This document shows positions 17,177 to 28,470 of a stretch of DNA of 64,000 nt, one piece after another. The notes below the pieces were generated by a model. It saw only the letters and a list, made by a program, of their open reading frames with translations, was not told the origin of the DNA and searched no databases. Numbering within the stretch: the first letter of the stretch is position 1; the number at the start of each line of letters is the position of its first letter. This DNA comes from DAIQRJ01 sp963708795 (lineage in GTDB: Bacteria; Actinomycetota; Actinomycetes; Propionibacteriales; DAIQRJ01), in assembly GCA_963708795.1 (NCBI GenBank), contig CAVPUH010000009.1:558001-622000 (forward strand). The letters run 5' to 3'. A program made the translations under genes and the position numbers.

Positions 17177-18706
17177 ATGGCGGACTTCTACCTCGAACGG
17201 ATCGGCACCATGATCCGTGACGCACGCGGCAGCAAGGGCATGACCCAGAAGGAGCTCGCCGAGGCCATCGGCACCTCCCAGAGCGCCGTCGCGCGCATCG
17301 AGCAGGCCAAGCAGAACCTCTCGATGGAGATGGTCTCGCGCGTCGGCGACGCGCTGGGCATCGAACTGGTGCAGGTCGGCACGGCGGCTCCGCTGCACCT
17401 GCGCATCCGTGGTGGCGCGAAGCTCGAGGGGTCCATCTCGGTTCGCAGCAGCAAGAACGCCGGCGTCGCGCTGCTGTGCGCGTCGCTGATCAACAAGGGC
17501 CGGACGACGCTGCGGGGACTCGCGCGCATCGAAGAGGTCAATCGCATCGTCGAGGTGCTGAACAGCATCGGCGTCCGCACCCGCTGGCTCAACGACGGCA
17601 CCGACCTGCAGATCAACCCACCGCGACGGCTCGAGCTCGACGCCATCGACGAGGATGCCGCCCGCCGCACGCGATCGGTGATCATGTTCCTCGGCCCGCT
17701 CATGCACGACTATCCGGAGTTCGCGCTGCCCTACGTCGGCGGGTGCCAGCTCGGCAAGCGCACCGTCGAGCCGCACCTGTCGGCGTTGCGTGCGTTCGGT
17801 GTCGACGTGGTGGCCCACGACGGGCACTACCAGGTGACGGCCGACCGGTCGATCTCCCCCGGCAAGCCGATCGTGCTGATCGAGCGTGGCGACACCCTCA
17901 CCGAGAACGTGCTCCTCGCCGCCGCCCGCAACCCGGGCGTCACGATCATTCGCAACGCGAGCCCGAACTACATGGTCCAGGACCTCTGCTTCTACCTGCA
18001 GCGGTGCGGGGTCCGGATCGACGGCGTCGGGACGACCACCCTGACGGTCTACGGCGTGGACGAGATCGATGCCGACGTCGACTATTCACCGTCGGAGGAC
18101 CCGATCGAGGCGATGAGCCTGATCGCCGCCGCCATCGTCACGAAGTCGTCGCTGACCATCACCCGGGCACCGATCGAGTTCCTCGAGATCGAACTCGCGA
18201 TCCTGGAGGAGATGGGGCTGCGCTACGTGCAGTCGCCTGAGTACTCCGCCGAGAACGGCCACACCCGGCTCGTCGATCTGGAGATGATCCCGTCCGAGCT
18301 GCATGCGCCACGGGACAAGGTGCACCCCATGCCGTTCCCCGGGCTGAACATCGACAATCTGCCGTTCTTCGCGCTCATCGCCGCCTGCGCGACCGGCCAG
18401 ACCCTCATCCACGACTGGGTGTATGAGAACCGCGCCATCTACCTGACCGAGCTGACGAAGCTGGGCGCGTCCGTCACGTTGATGGATCCGCACCGGGTGA
18501 TGGTGGCCGGACCGACCCGATGGTCGGCCAGTGAGGTCATCTGCCCGCCCGCCCTGCGGCCGGCGGTGGTCGTGCTGCTCGCGATGCTGGCCGCGCCGGG
18601 CACCTCGGTCCTGCGCAACGTCTACGTCATCAATCGCGGCTACGAGGATCTCGCTGCGCGACTGAGCGCGCTGGGCGCGTCGATCGAGCCGTTCCGCGAC
18701 CTCTGA
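17177..18706 (+). CDS. XRE helix-turn-helix - MurA-like enolpyruvyl transferase fusion
   Basis: 509-aa fusion. Residues about 6-65 are an XRE/Cro-type HTH (GMTQKELAEAIGTSQSAVAR). Residues about 75-509 are an EPT-fold UDP-N-acetylglucosamine 1-carboxyvinyltransferase: it has the SVRSSKNAGVALLCASL block, and the loop VGGCQLGKRTVEPHLSAL keeps the catalytic cysteine (Cys190) and the following conserved basic and His positions. MurA adds enolpyruvate to UDP-GlcNAc as the first step of peptidoglycan synthesis. The start could be 17165 or 17177; neither has a ribosome binding site. It may be the MurA of the cell or a regulatory paralogue; the window cannot tell. Confidence 0.85.
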   Translation: MADFYLERIGTMIRDARGSKGMTQKELAEAIGTSQSAVARIEQAKQNLSMEMVSRVGDALGIELVQVGTAAPLHLRIRGGAKLEGSISVRSSKNAGVALLCASLINKGRTTLRGLARIEEVNRIVEVLNSIGVRTRWLNDGTDLQINPPRRLELDAIDEDAARRTRSVIMFLGPLMHDYPEFALPYVGGCQLGKRTVEPHLSALRAFGVDVVAHDGHYQVTADRSISPGKPIVLIERGDTLTENVLLAAARNPGVTIIRNASPNYMVQDLCFYLQRCGVRIDGVGTTTLTVYGVDEIDADVDYSPSEDPIEAMSLIAAAIVTKSSLTITRAPIEFLEIELAILEEMGLRYVQSPEYSAENGHTRLVDLEMIPSELHAPRDKVHPMPFPGLNIDNLPFFALIAACATGQTLIHDWVYENRAIYLTELTKLGASVTLMDPHRVMVAGPTRWSASEVICPPALRPAVVVLLAMLAAPGTSVLRNVYVINRGYEDLAARLSALGASIEPFRDL

Positions 18707-18722
18707 GGACTCGGTCGCCGGC

Positions 18723-20877
18723 ATGCAGCGATGGGCGGGGTGGGTGCTGCGTCACCGCGCCCTGGTCGTGCTCTTCTGGGTCGCTGTGGCGGTCGCGGGC
18801 GGCATCACGGCCCCGAAGACGGTCGACTCGCTGACCTATGAGTTCGGGCTGCCCGGACAGCCCGCGTACGAGGCGAACGAGCAGATCGTCGACGACTTCG
18901 GCAGCGGCGGACACACGGATCCGCTGATCCTGACGGTCACGCTCCCGCCGGGCACGCCGTCCGCGGACGGGGCCGACGCGTTCGAGGACGCGGTCGCGAC
19001 GATTGCGCGCGCCGCCCCGGGCGCGCGGATGGCCACCCCGCGAACCACCGGCGACGGCGCACTCGCGTCCCCCGACTCCCGCACGCTGGTGGCCGTTCTC
19101 TACCCGAAGGTCGTCGGTGGGCCGGATCCCTACGCCGCCGCCCTGCCGGCCGTGCAGGCAGCGGCCGCATCGACCACGGTCGCGGGCGTTCCCGTCGTCG
19201 TGACCGGGGTACCGGTTCTCCAGTCGACGTCCGCCGGCGGTGACCGCGGCGTCCTCGCGGAGATCATCTTCGGTGCGTCGGGGGCGTTGATCGTCCTGGC
19301 GCTGGTGTTCGGCTCGCTGCTCGCGATCGTGCCGCTGCTGATCGCCGCGGTCGCGATCCTCGCCACGTTCCTGTGCCTGCTCGGGCTCGCGCAGGTGACG
19401 GACGTGATCTTCGTCGTCCAGTTCCTCGTCGGGCTGATCGGCCTGGGGGTCGCGATCGACTACTCGCTGCTCATCGTGATGCGCTGGCGCGAGGAGCGCG
19501 CGGCCGGGGCGGACAACGACACCGCGGTTCGCACCGCCGTCGCCACGGCCGGCCACTCGGTGGTGTTCAGCGGCGTCACGGTCGCGGTCGTCCCTCGCCG
19601 CCCTCGTCGTCGTCCCGTTGCCGTTCCTGCGGAGCATCGGCCTCGGTGGCCTGCTCATTCCGCTGATGAGCGTCGCCACGGCGGTGAGCCTGCTCCCGGT
19701 GCTGCTCCACACCGTCGGACCGCGGCTGCAGTGGCCGCGCCGTCGCTTCACCGACCCGACCAGCCGGCGGTGGGGGAAGCTCGCCGGATGGGTGGTCCGG
19801 CATCGGCTGGTCGTCGCCGTCGTCGCGACCCTGATGCTGCTGGCGATGGCGCTGCCGGTCCTGGGTCTGCGCCTGGGGTCGCCCGAGCTGACCGCCTACA
19901 GCGCCGACACCCCAGCCGCGTCGTCCGTGCGCGGAGTCCTGGACGCGGGGATCGCGCCGGGTGTCCTGAGGCCCACCGAGGTCGTCGTCTTCACCTCGGA
20001 AGCCGCGCGCACGACCTCGGCGCTGGCCGCGGTCCCCGGCGTCGCGCAGGCGGTCACGCCCGACGCGGCCGGCTGGAAGGCCGACGGCACCACGCTCGTG
20101 CAGGTCTGGACGTCCGACGACCCGGCCACGGCCGCCGGTGAGCAGACCCTCGACGAGATTCGCGAGCTCGTGGCGGCCAGCGACAGTGGTCAGGTCGGTG
20201 GCACGCCGGCCGAGGACCAGGACTTCGTGACCGCCGTGTACTCGAACGCCCCGTGGGTGATCCTCGCGATCGTCGTTGTGACGTTCTTCCTGCTGGCGCA
20301 CGCCCTGCGGTCACTGTGGCTGCCGGTGAAGGCGCTCGTCCTCAACGTCCTCTCGATCGGCGCCGCGTACGGCCTCACCGTGCTCATCTGGCAGCACGGG
20401 TTCGGCACTCGACTGCTCTTCTCGACCGACCCGGCGGGGACGATCACGACGTGGGTGCCGATCGCGGTGTTCGCGTTCCTGTTCGGGTTGTCGATGGACT
20501 ACGAGGTCTTCATCCTGTCGCGGATGCGCGAGTCGTTCGACCGGCAGGGCTCGACCGACCGAGCCGTCGTCGACGGGATCGCGAGCACCGGCCGGTTGGT
20601 CACGTCGGCGGCGCTGATCCTGTTCCTGTCGTTCGTGGCGCTCTCGACGGTGCCGTCGGTCGACGTCAAGATCCTCGCCACCGCGCTCGCACTGGGGATC
20701 GCGATCGACGCGGTGATCGTGCGCAGCTTCCTGACCCCTGCGCTGGTGGCTCTGCTGGGCCGGGTGAACTGGATCCTGCCGGCCGGCCTGGCTCGGGTGC
20801 TACGGGTGGAGCCGTCCGGCCCCGACGCGAAGCAGCCCGATGCCGAGCTCAGACCCGGCCGTCACCGCGCGAGCTGA
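18723..20877 (+). CDS. MMPL/RND family transporter (one frameshift)
   Basis: 717 aa after repair. MMPL proteins are proton-driven exporters, often of lipids. The first half (18723 to about 19590) has an N-terminal span, a periplasmic loop and GLGVAIDYSLLIVMRWREER; the second half repeats this with FGLSMDYEVFILSRMRESFD. The reading frame breaks at about 19590, where GVTVAV should continue as SLAALVVVPLPFLRSIG. Removing one G restores the family sequence exactly. All expected membrane segments are present in the two frames, so a sequencing insertion is more likely than decay. Confidence 0.85.
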
Positions 20878-20881
20878 GCGG

Positions 20882-21707
20882 TCAGCCCGGCGGTCGCCGG
20901 GCCGTGATCGCGTCGAAGGTGAGGCTGGGATCGACGTCGTGGTCGCGCGGCAGTTCGGCGAGCCGGTCGAACAGGTCCGCCGCCGAACTCGAGAAGCCGG
21001 ACGGCACCCCGACGTCGTCGAGGAAGGCGGCGGCTTCGCGCATCTCGTCGCCGAACCGCCAGGCCTTGCGTCCGATCGTGCTGGCGCCGCGGTCGACGTC
21101 GGCCGCGAGTCCAGGTTGCGTGCGCTCCCACTCCGCGAGCAGCGACTCCTCCACCCCGGCTGCCCGGGCGGCGGCTCGGGCGGCGAACATCAACGCCGAC
21201 CGCGCCTTGCTGGTCAACGCGTAACTGGCCTTGAGCGCCGACGCAGCGCCCACCGGACCGGGCAGGATCCGGACGGTGATCCGGGTCGGGGCGAACAGCG
21301 CCGCCGCCTCCGCAGCGTCTGCGCCGGAGAGGTAGAGATGCCCGGATTCGGTGCTCGGGCCGCCGATCACGGCGCCGTCGACGAGGTACGCGCCCGGCAG
21401 TGCCTCACCCACGGCCGTCACCGTCGCGGGACTGACGGCGTTGGCGTCGATGTACAGACCCGGCATAGCCGGTGTCCGCGACCCGATTGGCCAGCTCGAG
21501 GGCTCGGCCGGGCGGACAGATCGAGACGATCGCCTCCGCCACGGCGCACAGGTCGTCGAGCCGCGGGTACGGGGTGAGTGCGGCGGCGCGTTGCCGGGTG
21601 GCGTCCGACCGCCCGTCGCTCACCCAGGCGGCGTCGTGCTCGTCGCTGACAGCGGACGCGAGGAAGCTTCCCATCGCGCCCGGATGGAGGATGCCGACGA
21701 CTCCCAT
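20882..21707 (-). CDS. 6-phosphogluconate dehydrogenase-like NAD(P) oxidoreductase (one frameshift)
   Basis: 274 aa after repair. The N-terminal Rossmann part starts MGVVGILHPGAMGSFLASAV and runs to ELANRVADTGYAG. The C-terminal part, in the next frame, begins LYIDANAVSP and continues with DGAVIGGPSTESGHLYLSG and GPVGAASALKASYAL, which is the DUF1932-type C-terminal domain of beta-hydroxyacid dehydrogenase relatives. One extra base near 21460 separates the halves. The start at 21707 lies 2 bp from the kbl stop, so it is probably co-transcribed with kbl. Confidence 0.8.
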
Positions 21708-21708
21708 G

Positions 21709-22893
<1,185 letters not shown>

Positions 22894-23004
22894 CCGTGCT
22901 CGCTCCGTCTCCGCGATCGCCTCCGCCCGGGGATCAGTCGCCGCCGGTGCCCACGTCGCGTCACCCGAGGCTAGTGGATGCTCTGGGCGGCCAGCCGTCC
23001 ACAG

Positions 23005-23020
23005 GCGGTTCACAGACCGC
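23005..23020. promoter_or_regulatory. Inverted repeat in the kbl / dioxygenase divergent region
   Basis: GCGGT (23005-23009) and ACCGC (23016-23020) around a 6-bp spacer, between the start of kbl (leftward) and of the dioxygenase gene (rightward). It may be an operator. No known consensus is matched. Confidence 0.2.
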
Positions 23021-23059
23021 ACACAGCGCAGCCTTGGCCGGGCAGGTCAGTCTGTCGAC

Positions 23060-23968
23060 ATGAGCAGAACCGACATCCCACCTCCCTCAGCCGGTCACTC
23101 GCACGGACCCGACGAGATCCCTGACCACGATCGTGGTCTCGGGTTCGACCTGCAGACGTTGCGAACTCGCCGGAACGCCCTGCGGCTGTTCGCGGGCGCG
23201 GGTGCGTTCCTGATCGCCGGCTGCGCGAACGACGAGGACGCCGCCGACGTGGCAGCGGCCGAACCGACCACGCCCGCCGCATCAGCCACGCCGACCGCGT
23301 CGGCGTCGTCGTCCACCGACTCGTCGACGGCGGTCGGAACCTGCGAGGAGATCCCGGCGGAGACCGCTGGTCCGTACCCGGGCGACGGCTCCAACGGGCC
23401 GAACGTCCTCACCGAGAGCGGCATCGTTCGCAGCGACATCACCACCAGCTTCGGGTCGTCGACGACCCGGGCCGCCGGGGTCCCCCTGACCGTGGAGCTC
23501 ACCCTCGAGGACACCTCCGACGGGTGTTCCCCGCTCGCAGGTGCGGCGGTGTACCTCTGGCACTGCGACATCGCCGGCCGCTACTCGTTGTACTCCGAGG
23601 AGATCGCCGACGAGAACTATCTACGCGGAGTCCAGGAGAGCGACGCGGCGGGCGTCGTGCGCTTCACCAGCATCTTCCCCGCTGCGTACTCGGGACGGTG
23701 GCCACACATCCACTTCGAGGTCTACGCCTCACTCGACGCGGCCACCTCGGCCGGGCCGATCAAGGCCACTTCGCAGCTCGCGCTGCCTCAGGCCGTCTGC
23801 ACGACTGTGTATGCGACCGACGGCTACGAGCAGAGCGTGCGCAATCTCGCCCAGAGCTCGTTGAGCACCGACAACGTGTTCGGTGACGACGCCGGTGTGC
23901 ATCAGCTCGCGACGATGAGCGGCTCCGTCGACGCCGGCTACACGGCCCGCCTGACGGTGCCGGTCTAG
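23060..23968 (+). CDS. Exported intradiol ring-cleavage dioxygenase-like lipoprotein
   Basis: 302 aa. The N-terminus has a Tat-like signal, RRNALRLFAGAG, ending in a lipobox (LIAGC), then a Ser/Thr/Ala-rich linker, so it should be an extracytoplasmic lipoprotein. The rest (about residues 95-302) is the beta-sandwich of intradiol dioxygenases. The Fe(III) ligands are visible: tyrosines in AAVYLWHCDIAGRYSLY and two histidines in RWPHIHFEVY. This family opens catechols such as protocatechuate; secreted members have few known substrates. It is inserted between kbl and tdh on the opposite strand. Confidence 0.85.
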   Translation: MSRTDIPPPSAGHSHGPDEIPDHDRGLGFDLQTLRTRRNALRLFAGAGAFLIAGCANDEDAADVAAAEPTTPAASATPTASASSSTDSSTAVGTCEEIPAETAGPYPGDGSNGPNVLTESGIVRSDITTSFGSSTTRAAGVPLTVELTLEDTSDGCSPLAGAAVYLWHCDIAGRYSLYSEEIADENYLRGVQESDAAGVVRFTSIFPAAYSGRWPHIHFEVYASLDAATSAGPIKATSQLALPQAVCTTVYATDGYEQSVRNLAQSSLSTDNVFGDDAGVHQLATMSGSVDAGYTARLTVPV

Positions 23969-23987
23969 GCGGCGCTGGCGGTGCAGG

Positions 23988-23999
23988 CGGTCTAGACCG
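23988..23999. other. 12-bp perfect palindrome at convergent gene ends
   Basis: CGGTCTAGACCG spans the tdh stop codon, 20 bp after the dioxygenase stop. It is short, has no T run and is probably too weak for a terminator. Confidence 0.2.
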
Positions 24000-25023
24000 A
24001 CTCCCAGTTCATGATCACCTTGCCGGCGTGCCCGCTCCGGGCGGCGGCGAACGCCTCGACGTGCTCGGTGGCGTCGAACCGGTGGGTGATGACCGGCGAG
24101 ATGTCGAGGCCCGCTTGAAGGAGTACCGACATCGCGTACCAGGTCTCGTACATCTCCCGCCCGTAGATCCCCTTGATCGTCAGCATGTTGAGAACCACGG
24201 TGGCGAAATCGACCGGGATCTCGCGCGACGGCAGCCCGAGCATGGCGATCCGGCCGCCGTGGGTCATGTTGGCGATCATCTCGGTGAGCGCACTGGGCTG
24301 GCCCGACATCTCCAGTCCGACGTCGAAGCCCTCGCGCATCCCCAGCAGGCGTTGGGCATCGGCGATCGAGGACGACGCCACGTCGACGGTGAGATCGGCA
24401 CCCATGCGCCTGGCCAGCGCGAGCCGCTCGGTACTCACGTCGGTGACGACGACGTACCGGGCGCCGGCGTGCCGGGCGACGGCGGCGGCCATCAACCCGA
24501 TCGGCCCGGCTCCGGTGACCAGGACGTCCTCGCCCAGCGAGGGGAACGTCAGCGCGGTGTGCACGGCGTTGCCGAAGGGGTCGAAGATCGCCGCGACATC
24601 AGGATCGACGGGGTCGCGGTGCACCCACGCGTTGGCCGACGGCAGGGTGACGTACTCGGCGAAGGCGCCGGGCACCTGAACACCGATGCCGCGGGTGTTG
24701 ACGCACAGGTGACGACGCCCGGCGCGACAGTTGCGGCAGCGTCCGCACACGAGATGACCCTCGCCGCTGACGACGTCCCCGACGTCGACGTCGGTCACCG
24801 CCTCCCCGACCTCGACGACGGTCCCCGTGAACTCGTGCCCGATCACCATCGGCGGTGTGACGTGAGCCTGCGCCCAGGTGTCCCAGCTGTCGATGTGCAG
24901 GTCGGTGCCGCAGATGCCCGTGCGGGTGACGCGGATGAGCACGTCCTGCGGCCCCGGCACCGGCTCGGGCACGTCGATCAGCGAGAGCCCCGGAGCCGGA
25001 GCGGTCTTGACGAGAGCCTTCAT
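23992..25023 (-). CDS. tdh: L-threonine 3-dehydrogenase
   Basis: 343-aa zinc alcohol dehydrogenase family enzyme that oxidises threonine to 2-amino-3-oxobutyrate, the substrate of Kbl. Catalytic zinc ligands are in GICGTDLH and GHEFTG; the structural zinc site is CGRCRNCRAGRRHLC; the NAD-binding loop is GAGPIGLMAAAVARH. Length matches E. coli Tdh (341). The start is ATG at 25023 (MKALVKTAPAPG); the frame extends upstream without similarity. With kbl it forms the two-step threonine-to-glycine pathway. Confidence 0.93.
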   Translation of the reverse strand: MKALVKTAPAPGLSLIDVPEPVPGPQDVLIRVTRTGICGTDLHIDSWDTWAQAHVTPPMVIGHEFTGTVVEVGEAVTDVDVGDVVSGEGHLVCGRCRNCRAGRRHLCVNTRGIGVQVPGAFAEYVTLPSANAWVHRDPVDPDVAAIFDPFGNAVHTALTFPSLGEDVLVTGAGPIGLMAAAVARHAGARYVVVTDVSTERLALARRMGADLTVDVASSSIADAQRLLGMREGFDVGLEMSGQPSALTEMIANMTHGGRIAMLGLPSREIPVDFATVVLNMLTIKGIYGREMYETWYAMSVLLQAGLDISPVITHRFDATEHVEAFAAARSGHAGKVIMNWESV

Positions 25024-25074
25024 GCGGCCATCATGTCGAGCCCGCATCGAGGCGGGCACGCCGGGCACGGGCGC

Positions 25075-26815
25075 TCAGGCCGATCCGGCCTTGTCGAGCG
25101 CGGCGTCGAGGTTGACGGCTGAGCTGATCAGCGCGAGATGGGTGAACGCCTGCGGGAAGTTGCCCAGCGCCTCGCCGGACGGACCGATCTCCTCGGCGTA
25201 GAGGCCGACGTGGTTGGCGTAGGTGAGCATCTTCTCGAACACCAACCGCGCTTCCCGGAGCCGACCGGCCTTCGTCAGCGCGTCGACGTACCAGAACGAG
25301 CACAGGTTGAAGGTGCCCTCGTCGCCGGCCAGACCGTCGTGTCCGGTCGATCGCGTAACGGTGGACGAGGCTGTCCGAGACCAGTTCCTCCCCCATCCGG
25401 TCCAGGGTGCAGAGGAAGCGGGGATCGGTCGGCCCGGCGAAGCCGACGATCGGCATGAGAGCATCGAGGCGTCCAGCTTGTCGCTGCCCGGATACATGAC
25501 ATAGGCGCCGAGCTTCGGATCCCAGCACTCGTTCTGCACGAACTGGTACGCGCTGGCCGAGCCAGCCGGCGCCAGCTTCTCCACCGGTGCCGGGAGCCCG
25601 CGGTCCCGGGCCAGCCGCTGGGCCCGATCGAACGCCACCCAGGTCATCAGAGCGGAGTAGGTGAAGCGCTGACGCGGACCGCGCACCTCCCAGACGCCTT
25701 CGTCGGGTTCCTCCCAATGCTGGGACAGCCACTTCAAGTCGCTTGGACAGCGCTCGTCCACATGTCGTAGGAGATCGGGATTCGACCGGTTGTACAGGTA
25801 GACGGAGTCCATCAACTCGCCGTAGACGTCGATCTGCCGTTGACCGACCGCGCCGTTCCCGATCCGCACCGGACCGGATCCGCGATACCCCTCCAGATGA
25901 TCCAGTGTCGACCTCGGGAATGTGCTCGACTGCCGTCGATCGAGTACATGATCATCACGTCGCGTTCGAGCGGTGGCCGATCTCGCAGCGCTTGCTGGAC
26001 CCACTCCATGAACGACCGCGGCTTCCTCGCAGGAAGCCGAGGGTCATCAGCGCGTAGACGGTGAAGGCCGCGTCGCGTAACCAGCTGTAGCGATAGTCCC
26101 AGTTGCGGCCGCCGCCGATCTGCCTCCGGCAGCGACGTCGTCGGCGCGGCGACCAGCGCGCCGGTCGGGTGGTAGACGAGCAGCTTCAGAGCGAGCGCAG
26201 AGCGCTGGACGTGCTCGCGCCAGCGGCCCGCGGTACCGTGACTGGCGAGACCCAGTCGCTGCCAGAACTCGGCTGGTCTCGGTTGAACAGCGTCGTCGAT
26301 CTCGCCGCGGTGCAGCGGACGGACCTCGCCGTTCCATTCCAGTTCGATGTCGACGGACTCACCCTGGTCGAGGCTGAACGTCGCGCGGGCGGCGTCGCCG
26401 TCGCGGATCAGCGGGACCTCGCACCGCAGGACGCAACGCCCGACCGACGACGTGAAGACCGCGCCGACGCCGTCGATGATGTCCACGGTGTGCGGCACCC
26501 GCGCATAGTCGAAGGCAGGCTGCAGACGAGATCGAACGTCGCCCGCCCGCGCACTGCGGTGGCCCGCCGGACGAGAAGATCTCGTGGCGTCGAGACGATC
26601 CGCGCGGTCGGCACCATGAAGTCGACGACCTCGCCGACCGCGTCCGCGGCGAGGAATCGGGTGAGCAGGATGTTCGTGTCGGCCAGGTAGAGCTGCTTCG
26701 GCCGGGTGGCGGTGCGCCCGGAGAAGCCGAAGTAGCCACCCTTCTCGGAGTCGTCGACGCGACCCGTTCACACCCAGATCGAACGGGCATCGAAACCGCA
26801 GCCGGGCAGTGACCA
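25075..26815 (-). pseudogene. GH15 family glycoside hydrolase (glucoamylase/trehalase-like), frameshifted and 5' truncated
   Basis: Reading the minus strand through several frames rebuilds a GH15 enzyme. The first recognisable part is FDARSIW, then KGGYFGFSGRTATRPKQLYL, DTNILLTRFLAADAVGEVVD, the catalytic block NWDYRYSWLRDAAFTVYALM, EGTFNLCSFWYVDALTK, and the C-terminal catalytic glutamate region EEIGPSGEALGNFPQAFTHL. At least six frame changes are needed, and the usual N-terminus (about 25 residues of the IxDYALIGD type) is missing. Actinobacterial homologues include trehalases. Given the other indels nearby, some breaks may be sequencing errors, but the missing 5' end suggests real decay. 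Confidence 0.72.
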
Positions 26816-27086
26816 GCCCCGCTCTTCGGGCGGACCCGCAGAACTACGTGTACCGGCGGGCCGGATGGCCGGTTGCTGGCATGACCAGAACAATTACGAC
26901 TACACGTACTCTGGTCGGCATCGCGATGACGGTCGGGGGCTATGCGGAGTTACGCTCGAGGCGTGGTACGGTCCGCGATGCGACGGGTGAGGCCGGGTGG
27001 CGACATCGCAGGTGGCACCATCGCACAGCGGTGAATGAGGGTAACCTAACCTTCGACCTGTCCAGGACTCGAGGAGCCCGTTGCCC
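26816..27086. other. Intergenic region upstream of sip (271 bp)
   Basis: No gene seen. It contains an AT-rich patch with a 7-bp inverted repeat, GACCAGA (26883-26889) and TCTGGTC (26910-26916), and an iron-box-like site at 27036-27054. A GAGGAG ribosome binding site lies at 27071-27076. Confidence 0.45.
27036..27054 (+). promoter_or_regulatory. IdeR/DtxR-like iron box upstream of sip
   Basis: The 19-bp stretch TGAGGGTAACCTAACCTTC matches 13 of 19 positions of the iron-box consensus TTAGGTTAGGCTAACCTAA. The right half (CTAACCT) is perfect and the left half is degenerate. It lies 32 bp before a siderophore-interacting protein gene, a typical target of iron repression. Confidence 0.6.
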
Positions 27087-27920
27087 ATGCCAGATGCACC
27101 ACGACCGAAGACCCGTCCCGCGCCGCTCCGGATGGAGGTCGTCGATTCCGAGCGGATCACGCCGCACATGCAGCGGGTGGTTTTCGGAGGTCCTGCGTTC
27201 GAGTCGTTCGCCGAGCGCCTCAACGAGCACACCGACAAGTACGTGAAGCTCACGTTCATCCACCCGGACGTGGCGTACGACGAGCCCCTCGACATCGAGC
27301 AGTTGCGGACGACGCTGCCTTCCGAGCAGTGGCCGGTGGTGCGGACGTACACCGTGCGGGCGGTCGACCTGGTCGCCCGGACCCTGACGATCGACTTCGT
27401 CGTCCACGGCGACGAAGGTGTGGCCGGTCCGTGGGCTGCCGGGTCCCGTCGTGGCGACGTCCTGCATCTGACCGGGCCCGGGGGCGCCTACTCCCCCGGC
27501 GACGACGCCGACTGGCACCTCCTGATCGGCGACGAGGCCGCGCTCCCGGCGATCAGTTCAGCACTCGAGGCGATACCGGCCGGGGTGCCGGTACGTGCCT
27601 TCATCGAAGTCGACGGGCCCGACGAGGAACAGAAGATCGACTCGGCGGGCGACCTCGAGATCACCTGGCTGCACCGCAACGGCGCACCGGCCGGCAGCAC
27701 CGACCTCCTGCCGGATGCCGTGAAGGCGCTCGACTGGCCGGCCGGGCGCGCGCAGGTGTTCATGCACGGCGAGGCCGGCCTGTTGCGCTCGTTGCGGTCG
27801 TTCCTGCTGACCGAGCGTGGAGTCGAGCGTTCGATGGCCTCGATCTCGGGATACTGGCGGGTCGGGAACACCGAAGAGGGCTTCCGGGTGTGGAAGTCCG
27901 AGCAGTCGAAGGTCGAGTAG
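27087..27920 (+). CDS. Siderophore-interacting FAD/NAD(P)H ferric reductase
   Basis: 277-aa cytoplasmic flavoprotein that reduces ferric siderophores to free iron. Residues about 10-130 are the FAD-binding domain (MEVVDSERITPHMQRVVFGG; RTYTVRAVD is the flavin-binding R-x-Y-T/S motif); about 140-277 is the SIP NAD(P)H domain (LLIGDEAALPAISSALE, VFMHGEAGLLRSLRSFLL, SISGYWRVGNTEEGF). GAGGAG ends 10 nt before the ATG at 27087 and 4 nt before a TTG at 27081, so either start may be used. The iron box upstream suggests derepression under iron starvation. No transporter gene is next to it. Confidence 0.9.
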   Translation: MPDAPRPKTRPAPLRMEVVDSERITPHMQRVVFGGPAFESFAERLNEHTDKYVKLTFIHPDVAYDEPLDIEQLRTTLPSEQWPVVRTYTVRAVDLVARTLTIDFVVHGDEGVAGPWAAGSRRGDVLHLTGPGGAYSPGDDADWHLLIGDEAALPAISSALEAIPAGVPVRAFIEVDGPDEEQKIDSAGDLEITWLHRNGAPAGSTDLLPDAVKALDWPAGRAQVFMHGEAGLLRSLRSFLLTERGVERSMASISGYWRVGNTEEGFRVWKSEQSKVE

Positions 27921-28043
27921 GGCAGCGCCGCCGATCACCCCAGACGGCCTCGACCCCGAGTGGTCCATAACTCACGCCCACTCGGCGCGTCTCGTCACGA
28001 CACGCCCACTCCGCGCACCGCTCCTGGCCCGGCCCACTCGGCC

Positions 28044-28460
28044 CTACTCGCTCGCGTTCAGCTGCCCGATCCGGATCGCGTTGCCGAACGGGTCACGCAG
28101 GCCGAAGTCGATCCCGTAGGGGCGCTGCGTGGGTGCGTCGGTGACCTCGACGCCGCGTTCGACCAGCGTGTCGTAGGTCTTCTGCGCATCGTCGGTGGTG
28201 AAGATCAGCCAGCCACCCATGGCACCTTTGCTGACGAGTTCCCGAACCTGCTCGGCGGTGGCCGCGTCCATCGCGGGCGGCCCTGGCTTCTCCAGCAGGA
28301 CTTGACGGTCCGGCTGTCCGGGAACGTTGACGGTGAGCCAGCGCATGAAGCCCAGGTCGACGTCGGTGTTCACCTCCAGCCCGAGCTTGCCGACGTAGAA
28401 GTCGAGGGCGGCGTCCTGGTCGAGGACGAAGATCTGCGATTGCGTGAGCGCGTTGAACAT
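28044..28460 (-). CDS. VOC (glyoxalase/bleomycin resistance) family protein
   Basis: 138-aa single-domain VOC protein with paired beta-alpha-beta-beta-beta units: FVLDQDAALDFYVGKLGLEV in the first half and GWLIFTTDDAQKTYDTLVER, then DFGLRDPFGNAIRIGQ in the second. Such proteins are metal-dependent lyases, dioxygenases or drug-binding proteins; no substrate can be given. It lies 10 bp downstream of the AraC gene and forms an operon with it and DUF899. Confidence 0.88.
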   Translation of the reverse strand: MFNALTQSQIFVLDQDAALDFYVGKLGLEVNTDVDLGFMRWLTVNVPGQPDRQVLLEKPGPPAMDAATAEQVRELVSKGAMGGWLIFTTDDAQKTYDTLVERGVEVTDAPTQRPYGIDFGLRDPFGNAIRIGQLNASE

Positions 28461-28470
28461 GCCGTCGACG

